From NCBI GenBank assembly GCA_002914805.1, contig JXTB01000376.1, positions 299,356 through 363,355 on the forward strand: 64,000 bases of DNA, given 5' to 3'. Source of the stretch: Parasponia andersonii (Eukaryota > Streptophyta > Magnoliopsida > Rosales > Cannabaceae). The position numbers and the translations under genes are program-made. Below are positions 32,847-44,695 of this stretch, piece by piece; positions within the stretch are counted from its first letter, which is position 1, and the number at the start of each line of letters is the position of its first letter. The notes under the pieces were generated by a model that was given only the letters and a program-made list of their open reading frames with translations, was not told the DNA's origin and made no database searches.

Positions 32847-33083
32847 AACATCATGCATGCTTTGGTTTTTTTAAGTTTAATTTTTATTTCATTTCCATAA
32901 TTTTTTATAGTTTTTATACGATTTTAGACTACCTAATATCTCATATGTCGATGCATGTATAATGAGTGACTTTTAACGGAGAAATTTAATGGTTGCTTCA
33001 AATTTTGGACGGAATGTACTACCAAAAAAAAAAAAATTCAACTAAAAAAATTGTACTCTCGACGTAATTTCTTCTTAAAAGTA

Positions 33084-35469
33084 ATATCTAATATATGGTA
33101 TACCACCTTTTAATATTTTCATACGGTCAATATAAGAGAAATAAAAGTTTCTCTCCTCTCTCTTTATTGGAAAAAAAAAATTGTTCCCTTTCTTTATCTG
33201 TTTCTCTTGCTCACATTCATCACCTCCAACCCCAGTCACCCCTTTCTAGCACCAGCGAGGATAGAGAAAAAGGGCTCGAAGTTGTTTTTGACCCATCATC
33301 CATGGTCCTCAGGCTTGTTGATTCAATTATTTGTGATTTGATTCGATTGGATATTATGTGATTTGATTTGATTCGATTCCGACCCTTCAGTCACCGGGTA
33401 TAGGTAGTCGATCTATTTATCAAACCCATCTTTTTTTTTCTTCTTCTTCTTTTTCAGCTTTTATAAAAGATTTTTGGATATTATGTGTTGTTTTAGATCA
33501 TGATTTGTATTTATTTTCTTGAAGAATATGCTGAAGCTTTTAGTTTTGTTGAGTTGTGATAAAAATTACATTTTAGGTGATAAATGTTGTCCCTTTTATA
33601 GATATGTCTGTTAATATAAATCTAATAATGTTGGTATATATCTTTGCTTTGATTTCACTACAACAGAGAAAAATTGGTAGTATAAGGGTTTATTAAGATG
33701 AGAATTTGGGGATTATTGTGTGAAAACTATGTTGGGTATTGAGAGAAAAAAATCTAAATCAGATATGTCTCTTAAGAACGAATTTAGTAGAAAAAGATTT
33801 TGTTAACATGCGAATTTGGGGATTATTTTATCTATGTGACAAAGTAAATAATATGGACTAATGAGAAGCTATAAAACTATATATGGATTTGCAACAGAAA
33901 TCGTAGTAGTTACTAGTTCTTGTGTTTTAAGAATGCCCACATAACAAGCAATTGAAGAAAAGCCATTATGTTGCCAAGCTAATGAATTTTGGTATTGAAG
34001 GAATCTTGGTGGAGAAATACTTGTGGTGGTGGTGGTGGTGATTGGCTTAATCTATATTTGTTTGATTGTATACATCATTAATCGCCTTTATCTCTATCTT
34101 CTAATATCTATTACCATAATAGTGCTTAAGCTATCAATTATATATGCTAATATTTGGAATTTGAGAGTTGTTGATGACGCTCTCTCTTTTTTTGCTTGAA
34201 ATGTTTTGATGAATTCTAGATCTTCTAAATGTACTAATAGTTCTCAAGCTTCTTACTCTCAATTTTTACATATGATGGCCTCAAATAGAGTTTTTTCTTT
34301 CAAGCATGAACATAATATGTCGAGAAATTTGACGGCTTTTTTAATTAAACTTTTTATAACAATTTTTGGCATATAAGATTTATTGTATGTTTGATAATGA
34401 AGAAGTTAGTTCTGATTAATTTGTTATGTAGCTCAAATTTTTTCCTTATTTTTGAAATCGACCTTTCTCCTTGTATTTACATGTTGACCTGGGGATTGTG
34501 TAGTGATAATATTAATAAATAAATGATCACTAATAGGATCTAAAAACACTCAAGAGGAGGTGGTGGGTGTCTCTATTGAAGAAGATGTCTAGCCAAGAGA
34601 TTAGTGAAGTAGTGGTCCAACTTTTTTTATCACAGCCTGCAAAAGTTTTGCCTTCTCAGGTAATGGCCTTGCACAAACTAGGTCCAGTGATAACTTTGAT
34701 GGATATAATATAGCTGCAATACAAATGATAGATAACAGTTAAATGATAGCTAGTTTTATAGCTCATCAAACATTTTAATAGGATAAAACTTAGTATATCT
34801 TTCTTTCAAAGAAAAAATTATTTTTCTAAAGTAAATGTTTGTTTTCATTTTACAGGAATTAGCACTTGAAGATCAAATTGCAAATAACTATCAGACCGTA
34901 GAACTTTGGATAGAGTAGTCATAGAAAACTCTAAAAAATTGTGGTTATGTGACTTATAGAAGGATCTCGAATATTCCATTTAATTTTAGATGTTTGTTTT
35001 TCATTTGCTAGCATTTTGATGAGTTTATGAGCATAAGAGACTTATACCCATTTTGTGTTATGATGTAATTATTATAATTTGGATTTTAATTATATTCTTT
35101 TGTTTGGATTTTATATGGATTTTATAGATGAATGTATTTGTCATCAAATAGTATTCTTGTGCATTTAATTTGTTATGATGTTTTATTTTTATTTTTATTT
35201 TTTGTTTTTTGAATTTGTTATGATGTTTAGAAACCCATTTTTTTATGGATTATGGTTGGATGCTAATTTCTTTTTTCATTTTCATTTATTTGAATTTTTC
35301 ATTTATTTGAATTTTAGAAACTTTTACTGTATTTTCACTATTGGTATTATTATGATTTTATGTCTATAAGCTTTCGTTCCTTACTTTTTTTCTTTTTTTT
35401 TTTGTGAGTTTTACCAGCTTATTAACACATGCATGGTATCCAATTTTGTCTTTTTATGTATTATTGAGC
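33084..35469. other. Gene-free DNA
   Basis: No gene is supported. Short open pieces such as 34,546-34,650 and 34,856-34,917 (GAATTAGCACTTGAAGATCA...) look faintly exon-like but carry stops and match nothing I recognise. A (GGT)n run lies at 34,025-34,040. Confidence 0.45.
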
Positions 35470-35960
35470 ACTACTTTTATAGATAACCAATATAAAAATT
35501 AGTAACCAAATACTATATAACTGGTAACTAGTAATCAAATTAGTGTGAATAGTAACCAGTAATCAAAAAAACACTAGTAATCAGAAAAATAGATAATTAG
35601 AAACTAGTAATTAAATTAGTGTAATTAGTAATCAATTATTAGAAACCAGTAACCAAATTAGAAACAAGTAATCAAATTAGTGTGATTAATAACTAATAAT
35701 CAGAGAAATCAATAACTAAATTAGTATAATTAGTAACTAGTAATCAGAAACCAATAACCAAACTAGTGTTACTTGTAACCAATAAATAATAATAAATTGG
35801 TCACTTGTAACCAAAGTAAGTTACAACCAAATTGATCTTTATTGGGAATTAGAAACTAGATTGGTTACCGATAACTAGCTACTGGTATTATAAGTGGCTA
35901 CCAAGTTCGAAACCAATAACTAGATTAGTTTTTGGTTACAAATAATTGGTTACCATAGTT
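35470..35960. repeat. Minisatellite of GTAACCAGTAATCA-type words
   Basis: Dozens of alternating TAACCA/TAATCA/TAACTA words, often as AGTAACCAGTAATCAAATTA, fill about 490 bp with a loose spacing of 15-35 bp. Similar words occur at 24,767-24,870 and scattered over 25,780-26,630. No coding sequence. Confidence 0.6.
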
Positions 35961-38900
35961 TATGAAGTACTTATTTATTGATATATATTTGTTGAGATAA
36001 TTAATTATTTATTCCTAAAATCTCTTTAAAAAAATTAATTGTACCAAGAAAATTATGGTTGCCATATAATGGCTTCTGATTTATAATAATAATAATAATA
36101 ATTTTTAATATTATTTTCTGACAAAAAGAGAAAAGACATTATTTTATAAAACAAAATCATAAAATATACCAAGGTAACAATATGTTTTTCCTAATTTCTT
36201 AAAGATGGGGAAAAAATGCAGTGCCTAATGTCCCCGAGAGAATGAATTCTTCTCTAACTACAAAGGAAAAAATAACAAAAATAAATAAATAAAAGAAAAG
36301 AGAAAGGTACCGAGGTTGGAAACCAAGAACCTGACTAGGGAGAAGCACAATAATTTTTACATGTTTTTTAATATATATAACTCAAATTAATATTTATCCA
36401 CTGGACTAGTTCCGTTAGTCCAAATTTTTAGGGACGTGGGCGTGAGTTGAGAAGATTAGGAATTTAAGCCTTAATAATGTGTATATATGATATTTTTCTT
36501 TAAATTTATAATAAGTGGTTGTCATTAATTAAGTTTCACTTAAAATAAACTACTTAAAATAAACTACTATTAATATAAAAGGAAAACATTTTAATATTTA
36601 ATTACAATTAATATAAAAAGAATCGAATCATGCACACAACAAAAAAAAAAAAACAAAGGGCTCTTGCCACTAGACTAAAGCAAATTGTTTTGCAATATAC
36701 ATTTGTGTTAAATGAAGATAATTTTATTTACAAAATTCGCCACCATGTTTTCCACTCTCACTTTTTCAAAAATATAATTGCGTGCAGTATGGAAAGAAAT
36801 TATATTCTAGTACCGTATATTTGTAGTTTTTTTTCAATTTTTGAATGTAAAACCCAACAAATCCCATATTTTTATAGCATTCATTATACGGGCCTGATCT
36901 CACACCTCAGAGTCAGTCTGTTCCAGAAAATATAGATAGCGTTTGTATCAAAATTCCAATACCAAAAAAAAAAATTAAAATAAATAATTCAAAGTGTGAA
37001 AATTTGTGTTAGTGACATTCAACCAAACCGCACTAGTAAATCTTTTCTTCATATATTTTCTTTAAAAGAAAATTAGCTAACTGTCTCTTTAATTTAAAAT
37101 ATCATTAAGGCGCCAGATACTGGGATTATTGAATTAGATGTTAATTTTTAGTATTTTATAGCAAACAAAAACAAGCATCTAAAAAATTAGCGTTAGAAGA
37201 TTTTTTAAACCTCTCAATATTTTTCTTTAAGTCATTCAAAGGACTCTAACTTATTCATTTCTAAGGATAATAATAAAAAAAAAAAAAACTTTTCTTATTT
37301 TCTCAAGTTCAATCAAAACCCAAATGGTCCGAAAACTGTTCAAAGTTTGAATTAGCCTTTTTTTTTCGAAAAAGATTTGAATTAGCTAATTCTATCTTAA
37401 TTACATTTCAACTCTTATCACTTTTTAGTTCTTGGTCCTTATAACTCAGTATATATGTTCTAAAATTTTTGCTAAACAACACAGTACTTTGCTTTCAAGT
37501 TTCAAACCAAACTGATCTGAGTATAAGTCTCAAGAGTTCACAAATTAATATAGGTAGGGAAAACATCGTAAATAAAAGAAAATTCTTTGAATTTAATTTT
37601 TTATTATTAAAATATTGTAATTTGTCCATTTTTAAATTTGACTTCTTCAGATTATCAAAATAAGAGAAATCAATTGAAATTACAAAATTACCCTTATTAA
37701 GTGGTACATTCAGATTTAAAATGAATTGAAGAATTGTCTATATTAGTTTCTAAACAATATTTCAATTTTTTAAATAACCTTATAAGTAATAAAATACTTT
37801 CTAAACAATTATCTATGTAAAAAATATAATATAAATCCTTCATTTACTAAGACTAATTTTGTCATTTATTATTAGTTTTTCTAATTTAGCTTATATAAGA
37901 AAGTCGAAATTAAAAAATAGCTATTCCAAAGTGCTCTTTTGTGATTTGATTAGAGATAAATTATTTAAGCATACAAACACTCAATAAAGGATAAGCAAGT
38001 AGTAGTAAAAATGGAGAAAATGACGTGGAACATTGTAATAATAATAATCCTAGGTATTAGAAATTTGTAGGCGTCTTTGACAGCACAACCTGTAAGTAAA
38101 CAGTTGTTGGTGGTTTCAATGACCATCACTATGTACTATATAGCCAGTGTTTCTAACTTAGGTGATAATATATTTGGTCAGAAACTTACAAAAAGATGGC
38201 TAGTTTTCTAACATAAATTATTCCAACTATTTAGTTAGAAATATAAATAAATAATACTAAAAATAAAATTAGAAAGTTACATATTTGACGTAGGTGATTC
38301 TAACCATTTAAAAGAAAATAAAAGTATTGAAAATAAATGTATTAGTATAAGACTAGACTATTAGATTGATAGATTTCTAACAGAGAAGATAAGGCATTCC
38401 ATGATGTCATAACTCATAAATAAAAATGAATATAAATGGCAGGAAGTTAACACATGTGGTTGAACATAATGATTAACATTGTGGATCTTACAGTAATATT
38501 AAAAAAAAAAAAAGTAACATGAGTTGTTGAAGATAGGTTACATGGAACAACTTATTCAGTTGTATATAACAACTCAATGTGTTCAAAATTCCATCTCATT
38601 GATCGAATATAATAATTAAAGAAAGTAAAATGGGCGGCCTTCTCATAACGGGCTCAAAAGTATGGATGGGCTAGGCCAATTTGGCCCACAAAAGGAAGAA
38701 TAAAGCTTGACCCAGCCTGTTAGTCCATCGAGCCGGCCTGTACTCGGTCCATTTTTTTTATCAACAAAGACCCAGAATTCTGGGCCCGAAAAAAATTTAC
38801 AATAACAGGGACCTAGAAATGGACCCTAACAATAAAAAAAGACCGGGCCGGGCCTACGAATTGCCACCTCTAAATAATATAATTAGTAATTACGTTAGTT

Positions 38901-39229
38901 AATAAGCACCACAAAAATAGAACGTGAGAATATGGTCCCGAGAGTAGTCACTACCTCTAAAATCTATGATCTGAGAAGTTGGACTAAAGAATTTTGTGAT
39001 TAAATTAGTCACAAAATTAAGAGTCAGAATAAAAAAAAAATGGTGGAATTGATGAAGAATTTCAAGAAAAGAACAGAGCAATAAAAGAGATAATGGAGGC
39101 AAGACACAAGTGGATGGGTAAATATTCAGGTTAAAAAGAATCAAAGAGAGCAATACGATTTGATAGTGGACCGAGGAAGAGAAACAAGTTGGATTATTTT
39201 AAATATATATATGTGTTTATTAATAAAAA
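35961..39229. other. Gene-free AT-rich DNA
   Basis: No gene is supported. A GC-richer patch at 38,635-38,875 has GGGCCGGGCC and ends GCCACCTCTA. Its reverse complement TAGAGGTGGCAA resembles the tips of some hAT elements, but no matching left end was found. Confidence 0.45.
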
Positions 39230-39920
39230 AAAATCTCTGAATTTGAAATAAATTAGTAAAATTAACCTGAACTCAATTTTTGTAACAAGATTTCTAATAT
39301 CTCTCAATTTTAGTTCTGTTAGAAAAAAAAGTGTTTCTATTATTTTTTTTTCAGTTAAGTCTATATTCTTTTATTCGTGGTTTTTAGGTCATCATTTTTA
39401 GATTTTTATTTCACATTAGTCCTTTTTAGAATTTTTTGTCTAATACTGTCGTTAATTAGCACTTGTCTAATACGTGCTCATCTCAATAAGGATAAAATTA
39501 GAAATAAAGGGTAATATGAATATACTTTGATTCAAGTATTAATATATCTTGAAGAAGGGTATAAGTATATATTACCAATTTTATGGGACATACATTGCGA
39601 ACTTATATTTTGTCATTATAATTTTATGGGATATATATTGTCAAAATTTTATATGATTCCAAACAAAGGTATATGAATATATTACCAATTTTATATTTTG
39701 TTGTTCCAATTTTATGGGATATAATAGATTAAAAAAATTAATGTAAAATAAAAATATAAAAATGAGGATCTAAAAATCACAAATAAAATAATATGGACTT
39801 AACTATAAAAAAAAAAACTAACAGAAATACTTTCTTTTTTAACAAAACTAATATTAGAAAACTTTAGACTCTAAAAAATTAAATTCAAAATTAATTTTAC
39901 TAAATTATTCAGGTTTAAAA
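39230..39920. mobile_element. Foldback/MITE-type element with arms of about 190 bp
   Basis: The left blocks TTAGTAAAATTAA, TTAGTTCTGTTAGAAAAAAA, AGTTAAGTCTATATTCTTTT and TTTTTAGGTCATCATTTTTA pair in reverse order with the right half. Examples on the right are TTAATTTTACTAA, TAATATGGACTTAACT and AATGAGGATCTAAAAAT. The middle (39,530-39,730) has three diverged copies of AATTTTATGGGATATATATT. No coding capacity and no clear target duplication. Confidence 0.65.
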
Positions 39921-40362
39921 ACTAACAATATATACCAGGTCACGAAGATACGAGGGTAAACTTACAAGCTCACCAAAAGCTAACATCTAAGCTTGATAGT
40001 TGTCCTTAGCATATAATCTGATCATTAGAGTATTGGCAGGTGGCTTCCGTAGTGTCATAAAAAGAGTTTGATACCTATATTATAAAGGAGACCAATCATA
40101 GCATAATGGCCTAGTAGCATGTTGACACATGGCATGATAATGATGTGACATATGCTCTTCGACATGGTTTGAATTTGACCATTTTCAAATAAAAAATTGA
40201 CACTAATCTTGAAATGTCGAATTCCTACCTTTGTCTATAGTTTTGACAAATTATATTTTCTTGATTGATTAATATGACATTATTTTATGACTTAATATTT
40301 TAGTTAGTAACTAATTATTAAAAAAAAAAATCACTTTCTAAAACAATAGTTAAATTATAATA

Positions 40363-40546
40363 ATTTTTATAATAAAAAATCGAATTCAAGGAAATTTTCT
40401 CATAATTTTTAAAACACACGAGTTTTATAGTTAAAATACAAATTCAAAGAGATATTTTTATAATAAAAAATCAAATTTAATGAAATTTTCTCATATTTTT
40501 TAAAACACAGGAGTTCCATAAAACCAAAAGTTGAAATACAAATTCA
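40363..40546. repeat. Tandem duplication, period 91 bp
   Basis: Two units share ATTTTTATAATAAAAAATC, GAAATTTTCTCATA and TTTTAAAACACA. They are moderately diverged and non-coding. Confidence 0.7.
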
Positions 40547-40924
40547 TTTTATGACCTAAACGGTAAACCTAATCTAATACAAGTAAAGCTCCTAAAAAAA
40601 CATTAATATAAGTGAAGGATCTTCATTTATTTGTTTGTTAATGCTTTGGTCATGTATATGGTCGTACATTCTTAAATGAATTCGGACAAAAAATTAATTG
40701 ATTACTTAACGATGCACGAATATCATGTCATGAGCTACCTCTAATCAGAAAACTAAATAACATTCCTACTATTTTATAAGTTAATCTCCAACTTATTGTA
40801 TCAAATGTTATACTAAAAGGAATATATCCTTTCTTTTCCTTATATCAAAAAGGATATGTTAGGAATAACTTTATAGGAAGTTACAAAATTAAGGGTCATA
40901 TTGGCGATAAAAGAAATTTTAAAA

Positions 40925-41101
40925 CTAACATCAAATGAATAGTGTTACACCAGATTTAGTGTAGTAATTTAGAGTCCAATTTGAGTAAAAATTTCACACC
41001 AAAATGGTTTTTGTGTCAAAAAAGCCCTCCAACCAAAGTTCTATTATCAAATTTTATATAATGAATAGTAATTTGGTGTAATACTATTTATTGGGTGTTA
41101 G
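40925..41101. mobile_element. Small MITE of 177 bp
   Basis: The left end CTAACATCAAATGAATAGTG and the right end (reverse complement CTAACACCCAATAAATAGTA) pair for about 35 bp, including TTACACCA on both sides. Size and structure suit a small MITE. The target duplication is not clear. It stands about 35 bp from the TRIM-like element. Confidence 0.65.
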
Positions 41102-41136
41102 CTTTAGGGTTTTTTTTTTTCTCCTATGTTACTTAA

Positions 41137-41684
41137 TATAGGGCAAATGCAACCAATCCTCATAAAATGATCAACGTTTACGAAGGGTGTAATTTAATTA
41201 TATCAATCATACAGAATTAGGACCAAGAGCACACCCTTCAGGATTTACCTATTAGGCCTTATTCTGAGGACCTTTACGAGTGAGCCACATGCCCTTTTCG
41301 AGGCATGAGACCATATAAGCCCACTTTTATGTTCAAGTGATAGCTCAATATCATTCTCCCTTCTTTATAAAAATCCTTCTCAAGGCGCATCCATGAGGAC
41401 TCCAATACAAGACCTCTAACTCTGATACCAACTAATGTAGGGTAAACACAACCAATCATTTTAAAAATTGTAACTGTTAGGAAGGACGCAATCTAATCAT
41501 ATCAATTACCCATAATCATACCTAAGAGTGCACTCTTTGGGTTCTAACCATTTAGACCTTATTTCGAGGACTCTTACAGATAGCCCCATGTCTTTTTTGA
41601 AGGTTTGGACTACATTGATCACCGTTGTGTTCATGTGATACCCCTTCATCATTACCCCTCTTTTATAACTTCTTACAATCTTCA
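41137..41684 (-). mobile_element. TRIM-like miniature LTR retrotransposon
   Basis: Two direct repeats of about 250 bp (41,137-41,382 and 41,436-41,684) share GGGYAAAYRCAACCAATC, TATATCAAT/CATATCAAT, CCTTATT-YGAGGAC and TGTTCAWGTGATA blocks. The 53-bp spacer contains, on the minus strand, TGGTATCAGAG starting five bases after the right repeat. That is the standard primer binding site complementary to plant initiator tRNA-Met. A purine stretch (CCTTGAGAAGG) lies at the other end of the spacer. Short LTRs, an initiator-Met site and no coding sequence define TRIMs. The copies are strongly diverged and no target duplication is seen, so the insertion is old. Confidence 0.6.
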
Positions 41685-44293
41685 ATTCCTGATGTATCTT
41701 TTTTAATTTATATTAAATAGTTTTTGAAAAGAATTTATTATTGAAAATTAAAAAAATGAAGAAAATCAAGGAAATATTTTTTTTAGTATAACTTCTAGCA
41801 TAATGAGTTAGAGATTAATTTTTACAATAGTGTAAAAGTTATATCATATTAGTGTAATAGTTAGACTTTTTTAGCGTTTTGAATTTCTCACTTCGAGATG
41901 GCCAAGCTCATTTTATTTTAGCTGGAGATGTATCACAATCTACGAATGCACATTGATCATAATTCCATATAACAATATTATTACTTCAATGTCAAACGTT
42001 AAGGTAAGAAAACTTTATTGCTAACCTTCACCCGACCAAAAAAAAAAAAAGGAGCTCCTTATGAGTTATTCATAACTTATGAGCAATAAATCCCTGATGA
42101 AACGGCTCATTAATAATAATAGCGTAAATGAGAGGAAAGGTGAAGGGATTTTAATCATAGATATCAATATTTGCAATTAATGTGGTTGTGAGTGTGACCT
42201 GTATTGAACTACATTCCCTGAACTTGAAGTATTCGTTTATGGAATTACCACTAGTCTTTAATAGCGTTCCTAAGCAAAATAAATAAAATAAAATAAAATA
42301 AAAAGTTTAGCAACCTATGGTAAATATCATTCCAAGTCTAGTAACATTTTAGTTGTCAAATACTAATACGGAATTCTCCCAAAAAAAGGAAAATAATTTT
42401 CTCATATTTTAATTTGGGTTTATGGCAAAAATGGTCTTGAATTATTTAAGATGTGACAATTTGCTTTTCAAAATTTTAATGACGGTAATTAAATCTTTGA
42501 ATTTTCAAATTTAAAGTAATTTGATTCATAAATTATCTAAATTATAACCAAAGACAAAAAAAAATTTGATATTATTGGCGATATTTAGGCCGAAATTTCA
42601 CTCCAGAAAGAAGTCACATATAAATAGATCATATAAGAAATATCGGTTAGAATTTTGTGAAAATATTGGCAAATATCAGTTTTGATGTAGATTTCAATAA
42701 TTTTGTTCATTAAAGTGCAGAAAATCATGGAAATTTCAATAAAAATCGTAGAAATTTCAGTGAAATATCAGTGACTATTGTCAACATCGTAGTTTTTACA
42801 AAATATCGTATTTTGAACATTTTTTTCACCTTCAAATACATCTTATATGCCAAATATACTTTAGAAAAATGAAGAAAAATGCAAGAAATAAAAAAAAAAT
42901 TTTAAAAAAAAGAAGAAGAAGAAGAAGAAACCAAGTATATGCTAAAAACAATAATTATTGAAAAATGACATATTACATTAAGCTTTATGATATATATTTC
43001 TAAAATGTATGCTATTTATTTATTTATTTTTGTAAAAAAGCTACTATAATTAATAAATTATTGAATAATTTAGCATTTCTTAATAATTCTATAATTTTAG
43101 ACAATCATTTGTGATTTCCATGATTTTTTTAGAAATTTTCTTCATTATCAATATTATTCTCGATATTTCCGTAATATTGAAATACTGATACTTCCATCGA
43201 TACTGATATTTTCGTCATTGATTGCAATCTGCTATTAAATTTTTGACAAACAACACTCGTGAACACACTTAAAGAGCACGTTATAATATCTGAAAGTGTA
43301 TTTTAAAAAATAAACTAAACAAAAGAATTTAGAAATAATGAAAGATGTATTATTTGCATTTTTTAGGTTCTTAATGGTGTAAATTTAGAGAGAAATTTTT
43401 TTGTGATTATTTATTTCTATGCTTGGAATTTACAAATTACTTTAAAAAAACTTTCAAATATATTTTCAAATGCCACCATATACTCCTTATGTATATTTAT
43501 AGTAAAAAATTTAATAGTATATTGTAATTTAGAAAATTTAGGGATTAAATTATTACAAATAAAAGAAAATTAAGAACTTAATTACTATGATTAAAATTTT
43601 AAGTTCTAAATAGCCTTATGTTAGATAGTTTGGGGGCGATAAACCCTAATGTGGTGGTTTTCTTTTTTTCCAATTATTATCCCTTAATTACAAATCACTA
43701 GTTTATATGTTGATTTTGTCTTGGCATGGCAATTTTATGTTTTCTCTTAAAAAATTCAAGAGTTAATCTTATGTTTAGTCTTAAACAAGTAACCAAAATA
43801 ACTTCAAAATTTCAGAACTTTCAAAACTATCATAAATTATATTTTTGTCTCAATATTTTTTTAGGGAATTTTTTTTTTCAATTTAGTTCTTAAAACGTTC
43901 AAATGCCTCATTACATTGTAGTATATATTTACTGAATCTTCAGCCTATAATTTATAACAGGATTATTATGAACCATTTTAAAAATTAAGGATCGATATAG
44001 GCTAAGAGTTTTTCTTTTTTTTTTTTTTTTTAAGTTATAAAAGCAAAAAATAAACAAATGAACGTCCCAAACAGACCCGGATGCGTAACGTCCAAATTAT
44101 CATTCCAGAATCCAGAGTACCCTTTCCCGCAGTCGATTGGTAAAACTACCATTAATAAAGGTTTTAAAAAAAAAAAAAATCTATGTATAAATAAAAGAAA
44201 GCAGTTCCGTGATCTACTAAGCATTTTTCACTTCAGGGTAGTGGGTCCCACATAGACCACCGTTACCGTCGAGCTACGCCCCTCAGATGGCGA
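41685..44293. other. Gene-free AT-rich DNA
   Basis: No gene is supported. Around 42,566-43,225, GATATTT/AAATATC and ATCATGGAAAT/ATTTCCATGAT words suggest a worn foldback element, but the arms could not be aligned firmly. (GAA)n lies at 42,910-42,930. Confidence 0.45.
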
Positions 44294-44438
44294 CACGTGT
44301 AAGAAGCTGCTTCCTTCTTCCCTTAAGCTTCTCCCATAAAAGGGCGCCATTTGCCTCTTCTCCCATTTAAAACTAGTTTCAAAAACTTCTCTTTGCTCTC
44401 TCTCTCTCTCTCTTCTCTCTCTCTACTGATAAACCCTA
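44294..44438 (+). promoter_or_regulatory. Promoter and leader of the SMPD4-like gene
   Basis: A G-box CACGTG at 44,294-44,299, a TATA-like CATAAAAG at 44,335-44,342, a (CT)n tract at 44,395-44,424 and a telo-box AAACCCTA at 44,431-44,438 precede the ATG at 44,493. Pyrimidine tracts and telo-boxes near the start site are common in broadly expressed plant genes. The start site itself is inferred. Confidence 0.55.
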
Positions 44439-44467
44439 GCTTTCTTCTTCTTCATCTTCGTATTCTT

Positions 44468-44695
44468 ATGCGCTCGCTCCACCATTGTTACCATGCTCCC
44501 CCACTCGTACACCGTCGATTCAGTATCCAAATCCCAGGACCTCGCCGCCACCATCCTCGCCTCCTCCGCCTCTTCCCAGATCTCCGCCGCCTGCGCCTCC
44601 ATCGACTCCTTCCTCCACTCCCACTCGCCCGACCAGTCCCGCCACTTCTTCTCCTTCGCCTTCCCAACCCTAATCTGCAAGCTCTTCGGCTTTGA
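44468..44695 (+). other. Upstream ORF overlapping the SMPD4-like start
   Basis: An ATG at 44,468, 25 nt before the main ATG, opens a different frame of about 75 codons that runs far into the main coding region. Its context (CTT before ATG) is weaker than that of the main ATG (ACC before ATG). Leaky scanning could still reach the main start. Whether the leader contains this ATG depends on the true transcription start. Confidence 0.4.

Larger units (their letters stand above)
31287..33074. mobile_element. Pack-MULE: Mutator-like element carrying a host gene fragment
   Basis: The left end GAGGAAATTGCGGCAAAAGT and the right end (reverse complement GAAGAAATTACGTCGAGAGT) open long inverted repeats of roughly 190-215 bp. 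Matching inner blocks include TTTTGAAGCAA, CTCATTGTACA/CTCATTATACA and AAAATCGTAT. An exact 9-bp direct repeat TTAAAAGTA flanks the element (31,278-31,286 and 33,075-33,083). Nine-base duplications and long terminal repeats with a GAAATT-type tip are hallmarks of Mutator-like elements. The interior has no transposase. It holds a 202-bp tandem duplication and a decayed RNA-binding-protein fragment (32,527-32,846). An element of this kind would have been moved by a transposase supplied elsewhere. Confidence 0.8.

Noticed and set aside
38635-38875. hAT transposon end (TAGAGGTGGCAA) with GGGCCGGGCC
   Set aside because: No matching left terminus or 8-bp target duplication could be found, so no element is called.
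41274-41459. 61-codon minus-strand frame
   Set aside because: It lies across the left repeat and spacer of the TRIM-like element and has no protein character.
42566-43225. Possible foldback element rich in GATATTT words
   Set aside because: Complementary words exist but could not be aligned as continuous arms by eye.
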